NCBI GenBank assembly: GCA_023251515.1
Contig: JAHEYQ010000039.1
Location: forward strand, 1-46,479
Direction of reading: 5' to 3'
DNA: 46,479 bases
DNA from: Bacteroidales bacterium
GTDB lineage: Bacteria; Bacteroidota; Bacteroidia; Bacteroidales; JACABE01
In this document: piece by piece, positions 1 to 9,431 of the stretch
How positions within the stretch are numbered: position 1 is the first letter of the stretch
Layout: each line of letters opens with the position of its first letter
Position numbers and translations under genes: made by a program
Notes under the pieces: generated by a model
What the model was told of the DNA's origin: nothing
The model's database searches: none
The model's input: only the letters and a program-made list of their open reading frames with translations

Positions 1-12
1 ACTTTTTTTCAT

Positions 13-109
13 GATACTGAATTTAAATTAGAAATAATTTAGGGAGGTGGTACTCCCTTTCAGTATCTTATACGTATATTTGCAAATAACTATTCCGCTT
101 TTGCGGAAT
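13..109. other. Nested inverted repeats upstream of the TPR gene
   Basis: A perfect 9-bp outer stem (GATACTGAA at 13-21 with TTCAGTATC at 59-67) encloses a 6-bp inner hairpin (AGGGAG at 41-46, CTCCCT at 53-58). A separate 7-bp hairpin with a TTTT loop follows (ATTCCGC at 92-98, GCGGAAT at 103-109). Neither has a T-run immediately 3' on either strand, so they are not classic intrinsic terminators. They may be a structured end of an upstream transcript or a small extragenic repeat. The rest of 1-230 holds only the promoter listed separately. Confidence 0.4.
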
Positions 110-151
110 TTAGTACAACAATAATTTGTTAAAATATCTACTAAGTTATTA

Positions 152-179
152 ATTGTATGTGAAAAATAGTGTAAATTTG
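152..179 (+). promoter_or_regulatory. Predicted Bacteroidota-type promoter of the TPR gene
   Basis: TAAATTTG at 172-179 matches the -7 consensus TAnnTTTG. An ATTG at 152-155 lies about 16 bases upstream as a weak -33 box. Transcription would start near 185, about 45 bases before the ATG at 231. Confidence 0.4.
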
Positions 180-230
180 TATTTTAGTTTATAAACCATA
201 AATAATTTATTTTACACAAAAATTAAACGT

Positions 231-2231
231 ATGGAACCATATAATCATGCAATCACCTTTTTTAAAAGACAGAACATAAGCAAGTTGAATATCATTATTG
301 CAAACAGGAGCGATTATTCAAAAATAATTGCTTTTACATTTACAGTTAGCATTTTTTTAATGCATTCAACTATTTTTGCTCAAAAGGCAACGCTTTTATT
401 TTCAAAAAGCATGCTCAATAAAACACCCAAAATGATAGTTTTTGAATTATCAGATTCAACTGGCATGACCAATCCCACTTCAGAAAGTTTTAATCAATCT
501 GACATGATTTATTTTTGGGCAAAACCACAAGATGGACAAGATTGGACGCTGAGTCGTAAAGATGCAGAGAAAAAACTTGTAGAATTAAAATTAGTTCAAT
601 CAATAAATTACATTCCAACTACTACACCTAAAATAATAATGAGTAATGATGATATTAAAGGTGTAATTATTTCATTTCCAAAATCTCAAATCAGTATCTT
701 AAAAGAAATGAAGTTTAAACTTGAGGAAGTTGAATCAGAAAACATTTCAATACCGGAAAAATTATGGCCTAGATATAAAAAATATACAGATATAATTTCT
801 GCTTCTCAGAATTTCTCAACAAATTCAGATTACATAAATGCTTTTAAAACAATTTCAAAATTATGGATTAAAGATACTTTATTATCTAAATTTTCTTTTT
901 ACAATTCGGCTAAGGATAGTCTTACAGATTATGCTGATAAAGTGATTAGTAAATCAAATTCTTTATTTGTAAAACGTTTTGAAAGTTATAAATCCAATAT
1001 TACGGAACAAAATCTTAATCAGTTATTTATGCTTAAAGATTCTGTTTTGGAATCATTAATAGTTGTTGATACTTTTCTAAATTCAATTGGGAATGAAATA
1101 GATGCTGTAAGTCGCATAACAAATATTGAAAACAAGAAGCAATATATAAATTCAAGTATTACTCAAGCTAAATTATTATTCAGAAAGAAAAAATTATCAA
1201 TTTTTGAAGAAAAAACATATCAGGATTATCAATTAAAAGTTTATAATGAAGCCATTGCCAAAATAATTACTACAGTTGATAAAATTAATAGAATTACATC
1301 TTTAGATTCAATAAATGCAGATAAAATCAGAAGTTATCCAAGTATTTATAAAGAACTTATTGATATGAACTGGCTAAATGATTTTAATTCAATATGTAAA
1401 TTATTGAACGAAAACATTTCACAATTCGGTTATCTGTTTAATGATACTGCCATCAATAATTTTTCTCAAAACAAACTAAATGAACCACAACCATATCTTG
1501 CAATATTTAAAGCTTTTAATGCATTAGCTAAAAAGGATAAAAAAACTTTTCTGGAGTTGGTAAATCAAAGTATGTATGCCATAACAGATAAAGATTTGCT
1601 ATCAAGCCTTGACTTATTTGTAGCCCTTGTAAATAATGATGTTGGCAGCAATGATGAATATTGGGATTTGCTTCAAAAAGGATATAATTCACAAATCAGC
1701 GGTTCGTTGCAGGACGCAAAATTGAGTTATGATAAAGCTGAAAAATTATCAAATTCAGGAGAAATTTTGTTTTTTCTGATGGCAGAAACCAATTTAAAAC
1801 TTGGAGATAGATATAGTGCCGAAACTTTCTTTAAAAGAGCAATTTCAAGTAATCCACGCTTCATATTACCTAAACTTTATCAAATTGAATTTCTGATAGA
1901 TGACAAAGATTACGAAACAGCGTTAACAATTGTAAATGAAGCACTAATTACAAGTCCTATCTGGTATTTTTATTACAAAAAAGCCTTACTTTTGGGACTA
2001 ACACAAAAATTTACTGAAGCTAAAACGCTATTATTAAACAATTGCCTGACTTTAAATCCCTTGAATTATGATCAGTATCTGGTTTTAGGTGATGTTCACA
2101 ATGCTTTGGGTGATGCTAAATCTGCAAGAGAATGTTACATGAAAGCAGGCAGTATCAAGCCATACGATAAAGGCTACAAAGAGAGAATGGAAACCTTGAA
2201 ACAGACTCAGGATGCCAAAACAATAAAATAA
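231..2231 (+). CDS. Secreted tetratricopeptide-repeat (TPR) protein
   Basis: 666 aa. A hydrophobic stretch at about residues 33-51 ending ...STIFAQ looks like a signal peptide with an unusually long N-region, so a slightly later start is possible. The middle (about 170-420) is charged, probably helical and unrecognised. Residues about 480-650 hold tandem TPR-like helix pairs, for example the segments around LQDAKLSYDKAEKL and RYSAETFFKRAISSNPR, which normally form protein-docking surfaces. There is no lipobox, no C-terminal sorting domain and no catalytic motif, so periplasmic or loosely membrane-associated scaffolding is the best inference. It is monocistronic, with its own promoter and a strong hairpin terminator at 2248-2297. 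The specific partner is unknown. Confidence 0.75.
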   Translation: MEPYNHAITFFKRQNISKLNIIIANRSDYSKIIAFTFTVSIFLMHSTIFAQKATLLFSKSMLNKTPKMIVFELSDSTGMTNPTSESFNQSDMIYFWAKPQDGQDWTLSRKDAEKKLVELKLVQSINYIPTTTPKIIMSNDDIKGVIISFPKSQISILKEMKFKLEEVESENISIPEKLWPRYKKYTDIISASQNFSTNSDYINAFKTISKLWIKDTLLSKFSFYNSAKDSLTDYADKVISKSNSLFVKRFESYKSNITEQNLNQLFMLKDSVLESLIVVDTFLNSIGNEIDAVSRITNIENKKQYINSSITQAKLLFRKKKLSIFEEKTYQDYQLKVYNEAIAKIITTVDKINRITSLDSINADKIRSYPSIYKELIDMNWLNDFNSICKLLNENISQFGYLFNDTAINNFSQNKLNEPQPYLAIFKAFNALAKKDKKTFLELVNQSMYAITDKDLLSSLDLFVALVNNDVGSNDEYWDLLQKGYNSQISGSLQDAKLSYDKAEKLSNSGEILFFLMAETNLKLGDRYSAETFFKRAISSNPRFILPKLYQIEFLIDDKDYETALTIVNEALITSPIWYFYYKKALLLGLTQKFTEAKTLLLNNCLTLNPLNYDQYLVLGDVHNALGDAKSARECYMKAGSIKPYDKGYKERMETLKQTQDAKTIK

Positions 2232-2247
2232 CTCAAGAAAATATTTT

Positions 2248-2297
2248 AGTTGCAGTATAAGTTTGGAAATTAAACATATACTGCAACTCTTATTTTT
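2248..2297 (+). terminator. Intrinsic terminator after the TPR gene
   Basis: A perfect 12-bp inverted repeat (AGTTGCAGTATA at 2248-2259, TATACTGCAACT at 2277-2288) is followed by CTTATTTTTA, 17 bases after the TPR stop codon. Confidence 0.75.
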
Positions 2298-2329
2298 AGC
2301 ACAATGCAATCCATTTAAAAAACTTAATG

Positions 2330-2337
2330 TAAATTTG
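2330..2337 (+). promoter_or_regulatory. Predicted -7 box (TAAATTTG) of the dehydratase gene
   Basis: TAAATTTG matches TAnnTTTG and lies 26 bases before the ATG at 2364, beyond the preceding terminator. No clear TTTG -33 box is visible, so the call rests on one element and its position. Confidence 0.35.
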
Positions 2338-2363
2338 TAAAAAATTTATAGACATATAAAAAC

Positions 2364-4229
2364 ATGCTTTTTTTAAAAAAGAATACACCTACATGGCTCA
2401 TTTTCATTATTGATGCAATAATATGCTTGTTTTCAGTAATACTTGCTTTTTTGTTACGCTTTAATTTTGCAATTCCTCCACTTGCAATGGCTGATTTGCC
2501 CATAGTTATTGCTATTATAATGATAACAAGAATACTAAGTTTTATTCTTTCAGGTTCTTACACAGGAATTATCAGATACACTACCATAGATGACGCAATG
2601 CGGATTTTTCTGGTTTTATTAAGTGGAAGTGTACTTTTTATATTTGTAAATATTTTTACGTATTTTTACTTTCAGGGCTTATTTATCATCCCGTTCTCAA
2701 TAATCATTATTGATTTTGTAGTTACAACATTGGTAATGACATCTTTCAGGATGTTAGTTAAAATTGCTTATGTTGAATTTCTCACTCCAAACCGCGAAAA
2801 AACCAATGTTGTTATTTTTGGAGCAGGAGAAGCAGGAGTAATTGCAAAAGGGGTTTTGGAACGTGATGCAGGAACTAAATATAAAGTGATTGCATTTTTT
2901 GAAGATGATGAAAAAAAAATAGGCAAAAAACTTGAAAATGTGCCAATTTATTCTGCCGACAAAATAATAGAAATCCTATCTACCAATACTGTTGCACATA
3001 TGATTATTGCAGTACATCGCATTCATCACACACGCAAACAGGAAATTATAGAATTATGTCTGGCAAATAACACTAAGATATTAAATATTCCACCAGTTAG
3101 CAGATGGATAAATGGAGAATTGAGTTTTAAACAAATCAAAAAAATTAAAATAGATGATTTACTTGAAAGAGATGTAATTAATCTGGATAAACATAAAATA
3201 ACTGCTGATTTATCTGATAAAACTATCTTAATAACAGGAGGTTGCGGTTCTATTGGAAGTGAACTTGTCAGACAAATTGCAGATTTCCCTCATAAAAAAA
3301 TTATCATTATTGATCAGGCTGAATCTGCATTATATAATTTAGAAGTTGAATTGGGTGAAAAATACAAAAATGCTCATTTCGAATTTATTTTAGCGAATAT
3401 ACAGAACTATGGCAGAATTAACCGCATTTTTGAGCATTTTAAACCTGATTTGGTTTATCATGTTGCTGCCTATAAACATGTACCCGTTATGGAAGAAAAC
3501 CCATATGAAGCAGTATATACAAATGTAAATGGGAGTAAAATCATTGCAGATCTGGCTCTGAAAATCAATTCTGAAAAATTTGTAATGGTTTCCACTGATA
3601 AAGCGGTTAATCCAACAAATGTGATGGGAGCATCAAAGCGTATTGCAGAAATGTATGTTCAAACATTAAATCAGAAAGGAAGAACAAAATTCATCACAAC
3701 CCGCTTCGGAAACGTTTTAGGTTCAAATGGTTCAGTAATTCCACTATTTAATGAGCAAATTGCTAAAGGTGGTCCGGTAACAATTACACATCCTGAAATT
3801 ACCCGTTACTTTATGACAATTCCTGAAGCTTGTCAGCTAATACTGGAAGCAGGATGCATGGGTAAAGGTGGAGAAATTTTTATATTCGACATGGGTGAAT
3901 CAGTAAAAATAGTTGATCTGGCTAAGAAAATGATTAAGTTATCTAACCTTACTTTAGGTAAAGATATTCAGATAGTTTATACTGGCTTACGACCCGGCGA
4001 GAAACTTTATGAAGAACTTTTAAATAATAAAGAAAATACCTTGCCAACTTATCATCCCAAAATAATGATTGCAAAAGTACGTGAAAACAATGCATTTACA
4101 ACAAATCAACAAATTGAACTATTAATCAAATTACTTGAATATCAGGATAATTATAAACTTGTACAACAAATGAAAGTTTTGGTACCTGAATACAAAAGTC
4201 AGAATTCTATTTACGAAAAACTTGATTAA
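2364..4229 (+). CDS. Membrane-anchored nucleotide-sugar 4,6-dehydratase (FlaA1/CapD/WbpM type)
   Basis: 621 aa, the full length of the long WbpM/CapD form. Four N-terminal membrane helices (about 9-34, 46-68, 82-105, 108-134) are followed by a first nucleotide-binding fold starting VVIFGAGEAG (about 150). The short-chain dehydrogenase domain has the NAD motif ILITGGCGSIGSE (about 287-300), and the signature VSTDKAVNPTNVMGASK at about 409 contains the Ser-Thr-Asp-Lys that replaces the usual catalytic Tyr region in this family. Family members convert UDP-GlcNAc to 4-keto-6-deoxy sugars for capsule, O-antigen or protein glycans, at the inner face of the cytoplasmic membrane. No other sugar genes adjoin it, so the pathway cannot be named. 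It ends at a convergent bidirectional terminator. Confidence 0.92.
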   Translation: MLFLKKNTPTWLIFIIDAIICLFSVILAFLLRFNFAIPPLAMADLPIVIAIIMITRILSFILSGSYTGIIRYTTIDDAMRIFLVLLSGSVLFIFVNIFTYFYFQGLFIIPFSIIIIDFVVTTLVMTSFRMLVKIAYVEFLTPNREKTNVVIFGAGEAGVIAKGVLERDAGTKYKVIAFFEDDEKKIGKKLENVPIYSADKIIEILSTNTVAHMIIAVHRIHHTRKQEIIELCLANNTKILNIPPVSRWINGELSFKQIKKIKIDDLLERDVINLDKHKITADLSDKTILITGGCGSIGSELVRQIADFPHKKIIIIDQAESALYNLEVELGEKYKNAHFEFILANIQNYGRINRIFEHFKPDLVYHVAAYKHVPVMEENPYEAVYTNVNGSKIIADLALKINSEKFVMVSTDKAVNPTNVMGASKRIAEMYVQTLNQKGRTKFITTRFGNVLGSNGSVIPLFNEQIAKGGPVTITHPEITRYFMTIPEACQLILEAGCMGKGGEIFIFDMGESVKIVDLAKKMIKLSNLTLGKDIQIVYTGLRPGEKLYEELLNNKENTLPTYHPKIMIAKVRENNAFTTNQQIELLIKLLEYQDNYKLVQQMKVLVPEYKSQNSIYEKLD

Positions 4230-4367
4230 ATATGCTAATTACAAGAAAAAAGAAATAAAATTTATTGTAGGTAGCAATTCTATTTAGGGATGTTTTGCTT
4301 ATTAAGTAGAAAGTAAATGTTGGTCTATTAAAGATATCGATATTCTTATAAATGAACTGAATTCTTA

Positions 4368-4404
4368 ATAAAAAAGCCGGATTTAATCAAAATCCGGATT
4401 TTTA
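4368..4404. terminator. Bidirectional terminator between convergent genes
   Basis: Stem CCGGATTT (4377-4384) pairs with AAATCCGG (4390-4397) around a 5-base loop. A-rich DNA lies before it and ATTTTT after it, giving a T-run in both directions. It separates the + dehydratase from the - aminotransferase. Confidence 0.8.
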
Positions 4405-4421
4405 AAATTTTACCCAAAACA

Positions 4422-5738
4422 TTAATATGGATTATTTTCATGAAAACGTTTTAATCTTTCTTCCAAAGCTGGAAATTGATTTCGATTTACTAATGAAACA
4501 CAAGCTCTCATACCTTCTGTTTTCTCACTTCCTGTAATTGCTAAAGAAATTGCACTTACACCATAATAAAGCATTTCTTTAAGTAACTCTTCTCCAGTAT
4601 AACCAGGATATGAATAAGTAAAATAAAAACCATCAGCTATCGGATTTTCCAAATCTTTGTCATAAACAATTTTAAATCCGTTTTCAGTAAACAATTTCTT
4701 CATAATATGGGCTTTTTCACCATATTCCATTACATCATTTCGGAAATTAAATTTACCATCATTTGCAGCTTTTAAAATTGCAGCTAAAGCATATTGTGCC
4801 GAATGTGCAGTACCTGAACTTAATGGATAAACCATTCCAAAAATCATTGCATTTCCAAAAATATCTGAATTAAATCTTTTGATTAGTTTTTCACTTTTCA
4901 AATTAAATAAAGAATCTGAGATAACCATCATCCCAATACGTTGACCAGCATAACTAAATGCTTTTGAACTTGAAATAAAAAGTAACCATTTATCGGTATA
5001 TTTAGCAACAGTTGGTTGAAATGGAGCAACACCGGGCTGAGAATAGTCTTTACGGAAATCCATTGCAAAATATGCAAGATCTTCCATAATAATAACATTG
5101 TATTTATCAGCTAATTTAGCAATAATCTGTAATTCTTCATCTGTAAAGCAAATCCATGAAGGATTATTTGGATTAGAATATAACATACATGATATATTGC
5201 CTTTACTTAAATATGTTTCCAATTTATCTTGCAGTTTTTGCCCACGATAATTATAAACATCAAAACTTTCATATTTTAAATCTAAAACCTTATGCTGTTG
5301 TTTATGAACAGGAAATCCCGGATCAAGAAATAAAGTGGTATCTTTGCCTTCATGAAGATTGTTTAAAAGCAAAAAAGCGGCAAAACCACCTTGCATAGAA
5401 CCAACCGTTGGAATACAACCGATTGGACTTACATCAACATCCAGAAACATTTTCACAAAACGTGAAATTTCATTTTTTAATGATGGAATTCCATGAATAT
5501 CAGGATAAATTGCAGCGACGCCATTTTTCAAAGCTTCTATTTCCGCTTCAACTCCAATTTGTGCAGGCGGCAAACCTGGAACGCCCATTTCCATGCGAAC
5601 AAACTTTTCTCCAGATTCATTTTCTATTTCATCTACCAGTTTCTTTATAACTCTTATAGATGCTTTACCCACATCATTTATATTATTCTCTTTAATTTTT
5701 TTGTCAACAATTTCTTTGTTTATTGGTGTATTATTCAT
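4422..5738 (-). CDS. PLP-dependent aminotransferase, class I/II
   Basis: 438 aa, normal for fold-type I aminotransferases. The substrate/cofactor loop YSNPNNPSW (about residue 190), the Asp of IIMEDLAY that contacts the pyridoxal nitrogen, and SSSKAFSYAGQRIG around residue 258 with the Schiff-base lysine are all present. The G-x-P-x-L-P-P start of the fold is seen in MGVPGLPPAQIG. It should move amino groups between an amino acid and a 2-oxoacid in the cytosol. The substrate cannot be read from the sequence. It is monocistronic and divergent from the T9SS operon. The first ATG at 5738 is used, and a consensus promoter lies just upstream of it. Confidence 0.88.
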   Translation of the reverse strand: MNNTPINKEIVDKKIKENNINDVGKASIRVIKKLVDEIENESGEKFVRMEMGVPGLPPAQIGVEAEIEALKNGVAAIYPDIHGIPSLKNEISRFVKMFLDVDVSPIGCIPTVGSMQGGFAAFLLLNNLHEGKDTTLFLDPGFPVHKQQHKVLDLKYESFDVYNYRGQKLQDKLETYLSKGNISCMLYSNPNNPSWICFTDEELQIIAKLADKYNVIIMEDLAYFAMDFRKDYSQPGVAPFQPTVAKYTDKWLLFISSSKAFSYAGQRIGMMVISDSLFNLKSEKLIKRFNSDIFGNAMIFGMVYPLSSGTAHSAQYALAAILKAANDGKFNFRNDVMEYGEKAHIMKKLFTENGFKIVYDKDLENPIADGFYFTYSYPGYTGEELLKEMLYYGVSAISLAITGSEKTEGMRACVSLVNRNQFPALEERLKRFHENNPY

Positions 5739-6201
5739 GATTATTATGCTGTTATGTTTATTTTCTAATACATATATTATTGTTCAAAAATAGAAATTAT
5801 TTATTAACTACACAATTTTTGTAACATAGTTTTTTAAACTTAACAAGATTTTAATTAAAAAAATAAAATGAAAGCAATTTATTTATTGTAAACAGAGTTT
5901 TTAAAACAATATTAAGGAAAAAGAAAAAATATTATTTAGAATCATTCTTTTTAATGAAACTTTCATTTTTTTAAGCATTTTTAATATTATTTTTTTTATT
6001 TTTGCGTTATCAAAATATTGGGAAAATATTAAAAGCAGAAGTAATTATTATAAAAAAATTACAAAAGCTTTTTAATCAACAAAATAACAATGCAAATTTG
6101 CCGCAAAGTAGCGAAAAAACAATTATTTAACACTAATTTTTTTGTTAGTCTAATGATTTATTCGTTATTTTACAGTCTCATTTGTGAGCTTTTACATAAA
6201 T
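5739..6201. other. 463-base divergent intergenic region
   Basis: Very AT-rich and without a credible open frame. It holds the aminotransferase promoter at its left end. A TATTTTTG at 5997-6004 on the plus strand could be the -7 box of the T9SS operon, which would leave a roughly 190-base leader. No clear hairpin, riboswitch or RNA gene is recognised in that leader. Confidence 0.4.
5785..5815 (-). promoter_or_regulatory. Predicted promoter of the aminotransferase
   Basis: Read on the minus strand, TATTTTTG (5792-5785) matches TAnnTTTG. A TTG (5815-5813) lies 20 bases upstream as a partial -33 box. The predicted transcript start is about 40 bases before the start codon. Confidence 0.5.
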
Positions 6202-6210
6202 ATGTATATT

Positions 6211-7152
6211 ATGAGAAGTAAAATTTTTACGCTTTTACTGCTTTTATTTTGTGCGAATACATTGATTTTTGCACAACAAGAAGCTCAGTTTAGCCAGTTT
6301 ATGTTTAATACAATGGCTATAAACCCTGGATATGCAGGGAGTAATGGAGCAATATGTTTAAATGCATTTGCCCGACAACAATGGTTAGGTTTTAAAGATC
6401 CGGACGGTACAAATACTGCTCCGCAAACCTTTTTATTCTCAATTGATGCACCCATTAAATTTCTTCACGGGGGTTTAGGTGCGGTGATTAGTAAAGATAA
6501 AATCGGCTTTGAAGACAATACCAACGTTAGATTAGCCTATGCTTACAGAGTTAATGTTGGAAATGGGTTTTTGGGGATAGGTGCTGAAGCTGCATTTCTT
6601 GATAAGAAAATTGATTTTACTAAATTTAAACCAATAGATACTGGTGATCCTTTATTGAATGGAAAAGGAAAAGAAAGCAATTTCTATACTGATTTTGCAT
6701 TTGGAGTTTACTATAATGTTCCAGGTAAATTTTATACTGGAATTTCTGCATTAAATTTATCAGAACCAGAAGGTTTAAATTACAAATTAAAAAGAACATA
6801 TTATATTTCAGGAGGTTATGAGTACGTTTTACCTAACAATCCTGATTTCGAAATAGATCCACATGTATTAATCAAAACAGATTTTGCTTCTGCTCAATAT
6901 GATATTGCAGCTATTTTAAAATATCAGAACAAATTTTGGGGTGGTTTAAGTTATAGGGTTCAGGATGCAGTTACTATTTTAATAGGTATGAATTTAAAAG
7001 ATTTCAAAATCGGATATTCTTATGATTTAACTACTTCCAATATGGGAGGTAGTGGAAAAAGCAGTGGATCACATGAATTATTCCTGAGATATTGCTTCAA
7101 AATCGAAATACCAAGAATTCCTAAAAGTTATAAAAACACTAGGTACTTATAA
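6211..7152 (+). CDS. porP: Type IX secretion system membrane protein PorP/SprF
   Basis: 313 aa from the ATG at 6211. In-frame starts at 6184 (GTG) and 6202 exist, but 6211 gives a clean signal peptide (MRSKIFTLLLLLFCANTLIFAQ). The mature start QQEAQFSQFMFNTMAINPGYAGS is the family hallmark, seen in pieces such as FSQFMFN and NPGYAGS. The rest is an alternating amphipathic beta pattern (LGAVISKDKIG, FAFGVYYN, IKTDFASAQYD, IGYSYDLT) expected for an outer-membrane barrel. PorP/SprF proteins dock T9SS cargo or the PorK/N ring at the outer membrane (family knowledge). It is the first gene of the porPKLMN operon, 77 bases before porK. Confidence 0.95.
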   Translation: MRSKIFTLLLLLFCANTLIFAQQEAQFSQFMFNTMAINPGYAGSNGAICLNAFARQQWLGFKDPDGTNTAPQTFLFSIDAPIKFLHGGLGAVISKDKIGFEDNTNVRLAYAYRVNVGNGFLGIGAEAAFLDKKIDFTKFKPIDTGDPLLNGKGKESNFYTDFAFGVYYNVPGKFYTGISALNLSEPEGLNYKLKRTYYISGGYEYVLPNNPDFEIDPHVLIKTDFASAQYDIAAILKYQNKFWGGLSYRVQDAVTILIGMNLKDFKIGYSYDLTTSNMGGSGKSSGSHELFLRYCFKIEIPRIPKSYKNTRYL

Positions 7153-7229
7153 TAAAATTGTAACAATAAGAAAAATATTTCGTTAAATCAATTCAATTAA
7201 AAAATACGAAAACGAATAACAAAATCGTT

Positions 7230-8609
7230 ATGAATAATAAATCGAGATCCAATATGAGAAACATCTTTTTTTATTTAACCATTGTATTATTACTTGCAAG
7301 TTGCGGTAATTCAGGAAATGGCGAATTAATTGGTGTACAAGACAGACCAAGATTCTACCAACCGGATCCTTATGGTACACTTTTTATACCATTAGGTTCT
7401 TATACTATGGGTGCAGGAGATCAGGATATCTTTTATGCGAATGTTTATCAATCAAAAACAGTAACTGTTCCTTCATTTTATATGGATGAAACCGAAATTA
7501 CAAATAACGAGTACCGTCAATTTGTAAATTGGGTAAAAGACTCAATCGCACATAATTTGTTAGGTGAAGGTGGAGTGGCTGAACATTTAATTGATCAGGA
7601 TGAAAATGGGGAACCAATTGATCCTCCAATGGTAAATTGGGATACCGACATTGAATGGGATGCTCCTGAAAATAAAGAATTTCTTGAAGATATGTATCTT
7701 CCAGAACACGAAAGATTTTACAGAAGAAAACAAATCGATACCCGCAAATTGAATTTTGTATATTATTGGATTGATTTACAAGCTGCAGCTCAGAAAGACT
7801 ATGCACAACCAGGAAATGCTGAAGCAGGATCTTTAATTAATCGTCCGCAAGGCTTAAAAGACCGCTCTGTATATATCAGAAAAGAAGTAATAAACGTTTA
7901 TCCTGATACTTTATGCTGGATTCATGATTTTACATACTCATTCAACGAACCTATGACAAAATCTTATTTCTGGCATCCTGTATATGACAACTATCCTGTA
8001 GTTGGAGTAAGCTGGAAACAAGCAAAAGCTTTTTGTGTTTGGAGAACAAATCTAATGAATGGATTCTTGGAAAATATTGATGAACCATGGGTTAATGATT
8101 TTAGACTACCAAATGAAACAGAATGGGAATGGGCAGCAAGAGGCGGTGCTACTTTAAGTCCATATCCATGGGGTGGTCCTTATATTAGAAATAGTAACGG
8201 ATGTTTCTTAGGAAACTACAAACCTTTAAGAGGAAATTATGTTGATGATGGTGGTCCTCAGACATTAATAGTAGGTCATTATGCGCCAAATGATTTTGGA
8301 TTATATGATATGGCAGGAAATGTTGGAGAATGGTGTGCTGATGCTTTTGATGAATCTGCATATAACTTTGCACACGACTTCAGTATGTACTATAATTATG
8401 ATGCAAAAGAAAATGATCAACCAGTTTTAAAACGCAAAGTTGTTAGAGGTGGTTCATGGAAAGATATTGGATATTTTATGCAGGTAACAGCCAGACAATA
8501 TGAATACCAAGATACAGGTAAATCTTATATTGGATTCAGATGTGTTCAATCATATTTAGGACGTAAAAAAGGAGATAGTCCAAAAACATCATCAAATGTT
8601 TACAACTAA
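7230..8609 (+). CDS. porK: T9SS ring lipoprotein PorK/GldK
   Basis: 459 aa from 7230; an ATG at 7254 (residue 9) is an equally good start. The lipobox LLASC puts the acylated Cys at residue 25. The body is a formylglycine-generating-enzyme-like (FGE-sulfatase) fold: YMDETEITNNEYRQF near 82-100, VVGVSWKQAKAFCVWR near 253-268, LPNETEWEWAARGG, MAGNVGEW, VVRGGSW and the ending YIGFRCV. In T9SS this fold is structural: GldK/PorK lipoproteins form a periplasmic ring with GldN/PorN under the outer membrane (family knowledge). Gene order and spacing (77 bases from porP, 79 to porL) fit a single operon. Confidence 0.96.
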   Translation: MNNKSRSNMRNIFFYLTIVLLLASCGNSGNGELIGVQDRPRFYQPDPYGTLFIPLGSYTMGAGDQDIFYANVYQSKTVTVPSFYMDETEITNNEYRQFVNWVKDSIAHNLLGEGGVAEHLIDQDENGEPIDPPMVNWDTDIEWDAPENKEFLEDMYLPEHERFYRRKQIDTRKLNFVYYWIDLQAAAQKDYAQPGNAEAGSLINRPQGLKDRSVYIRKEVINVYPDTLCWIHDFTYSFNEPMTKSYFWHPVYDNYPVVGVSWKQAKAFCVWRTNLMNGFLENIDEPWVNDFRLPNETEWEWAARGGATLSPYPWGGPYIRNSNGCFLGNYKPLRGNYVDDGGPQTLIVGHYAPNDFGLYDMAGNVGEWCADAFDESAYNFAHDFSMYYNYDAKENDQPVLKRKVVRGGSWKDIGYFMQVTARQYEYQDTGKSYIGFRCVQSYLGRKKGDSPKTSSNVYN

Positions 8610-8688
8610 AATTTAAACAGAAAATTTTAATAATCAAAATAATAAATAATCAAATTAATCAACTTAATCAAAATTTATTTAAATAGTT

Positions 8689-9390
8689 ATGGGTATAAAT
8701 AATATTGTAAGAAGTAAAGGCTACAAACAGTTCATGGCCAAACTTTACGGTATCGGAGCTTCAGTTGTAATTATCGGAGCGTTATTTAAAATCAATCACT
8801 ATCCAGGAGCTAATGGTATGCTTATCGTTGGTTTGGGTACAGAAGCATTAATTTTCTTTTTCTCAGCATTTGAGCCATTGCATGTGGAGTATGACTGGAG
8901 TTTGGTATATCCTGAATTAGGAGGTATGCTGGAAGAAGAAAACCGCAAAAAAGAAAAAGTAAAAAAGCCTACAGGCTTATCTACAACTCAGGAATTAGAT
9001 AAAATGCTGGCAGATGCTAAAATCGGGCCTGAATTAATTGATAGTTTAGGAAAAGGTTTAAGAAATCTATCAGAAACTGCTGCTTCTTTAGTAACTGTAA
9101 CTGATGCAGCAAAAGTTTCTGAATCATATGCAAGTACTTTAAAAACTTCTGCTGAAAAATTAGCATCATTAAATTCAGTTTATGAAATGCAATTAAAATC
9201 AGCAACGTCTCATATGGAAACTACCGCAAAGGTTCAAACAAATATGGAACAATTTGTTGGTCAATTACAAGAATCTTATGAGCATACTGTAAAATACAAA
9301 GAACAAGTAGATTCTATCACAAAGAAAGTTACTCAATTAAATAATGTTTACGGAAATATGCTTTCAGCAATGAGCATTGGTAACAAATAA
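8689..9390 (+). CDS. porL: T9SS inner-membrane motor stator PorL/GldL
   Basis: 233 aa. Two membrane helices lie near the N-terminus (about 17-37 and 43-62), with the family motif FKINHYPGANGM between them. The conserved acidic segment FEPLHVEYDWSLVYPEL follows. Residues about 105-230 are a long helical cytoplasmic domain with coiled-coil character. GldL with GldM converts proton flow into rotation that powers T9SS export (family knowledge). The glutamate in the second helix (GLGTEALIFFF) is the residue associated with proton coupling in the family. Confidence 0.95.
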   Translation: MGINNIVRSKGYKQFMAKLYGIGASVVIIGALFKINHYPGANGMLIVGLGTEALIFFFSAFEPLHVEYDWSLVYPELGGMLEEENRKKEKVKKPTGLSTTQELDKMLADAKIGPELIDSLGKGLRNLSETAASLVTVTDAAKVSESYASTLKTSAEKLASLNSVYEMQLKSATSHMETTAKVQTNMEQFVGQLQESYEHTVKYKEQVDSITKKVTQLNNVYGNMLSAMSIGNK

Positions 9391-9431
9391 TTAATATTCA
9401 ATTATTTACTAACAAATAAACATTAAGATAT

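Noticed and set aside
2085..2309. Minus-strand open frame opposite the TPR gene end
   Set aside because: It is antisense to a real gene and its terminator hairpin; composition is that of a shadow frame. The same applies to the other short antisense frames inside the aminotransferase, porK, porL, porM, porN, lyase and surface-protein genes.
7230..8609. PorK gene as an active formylglycine-generating enzyme or sulfatase modifier
   Set aside because: The fold matches, but the lipobox and operon position in porPKLMN identify the structural T9SS ring protein.
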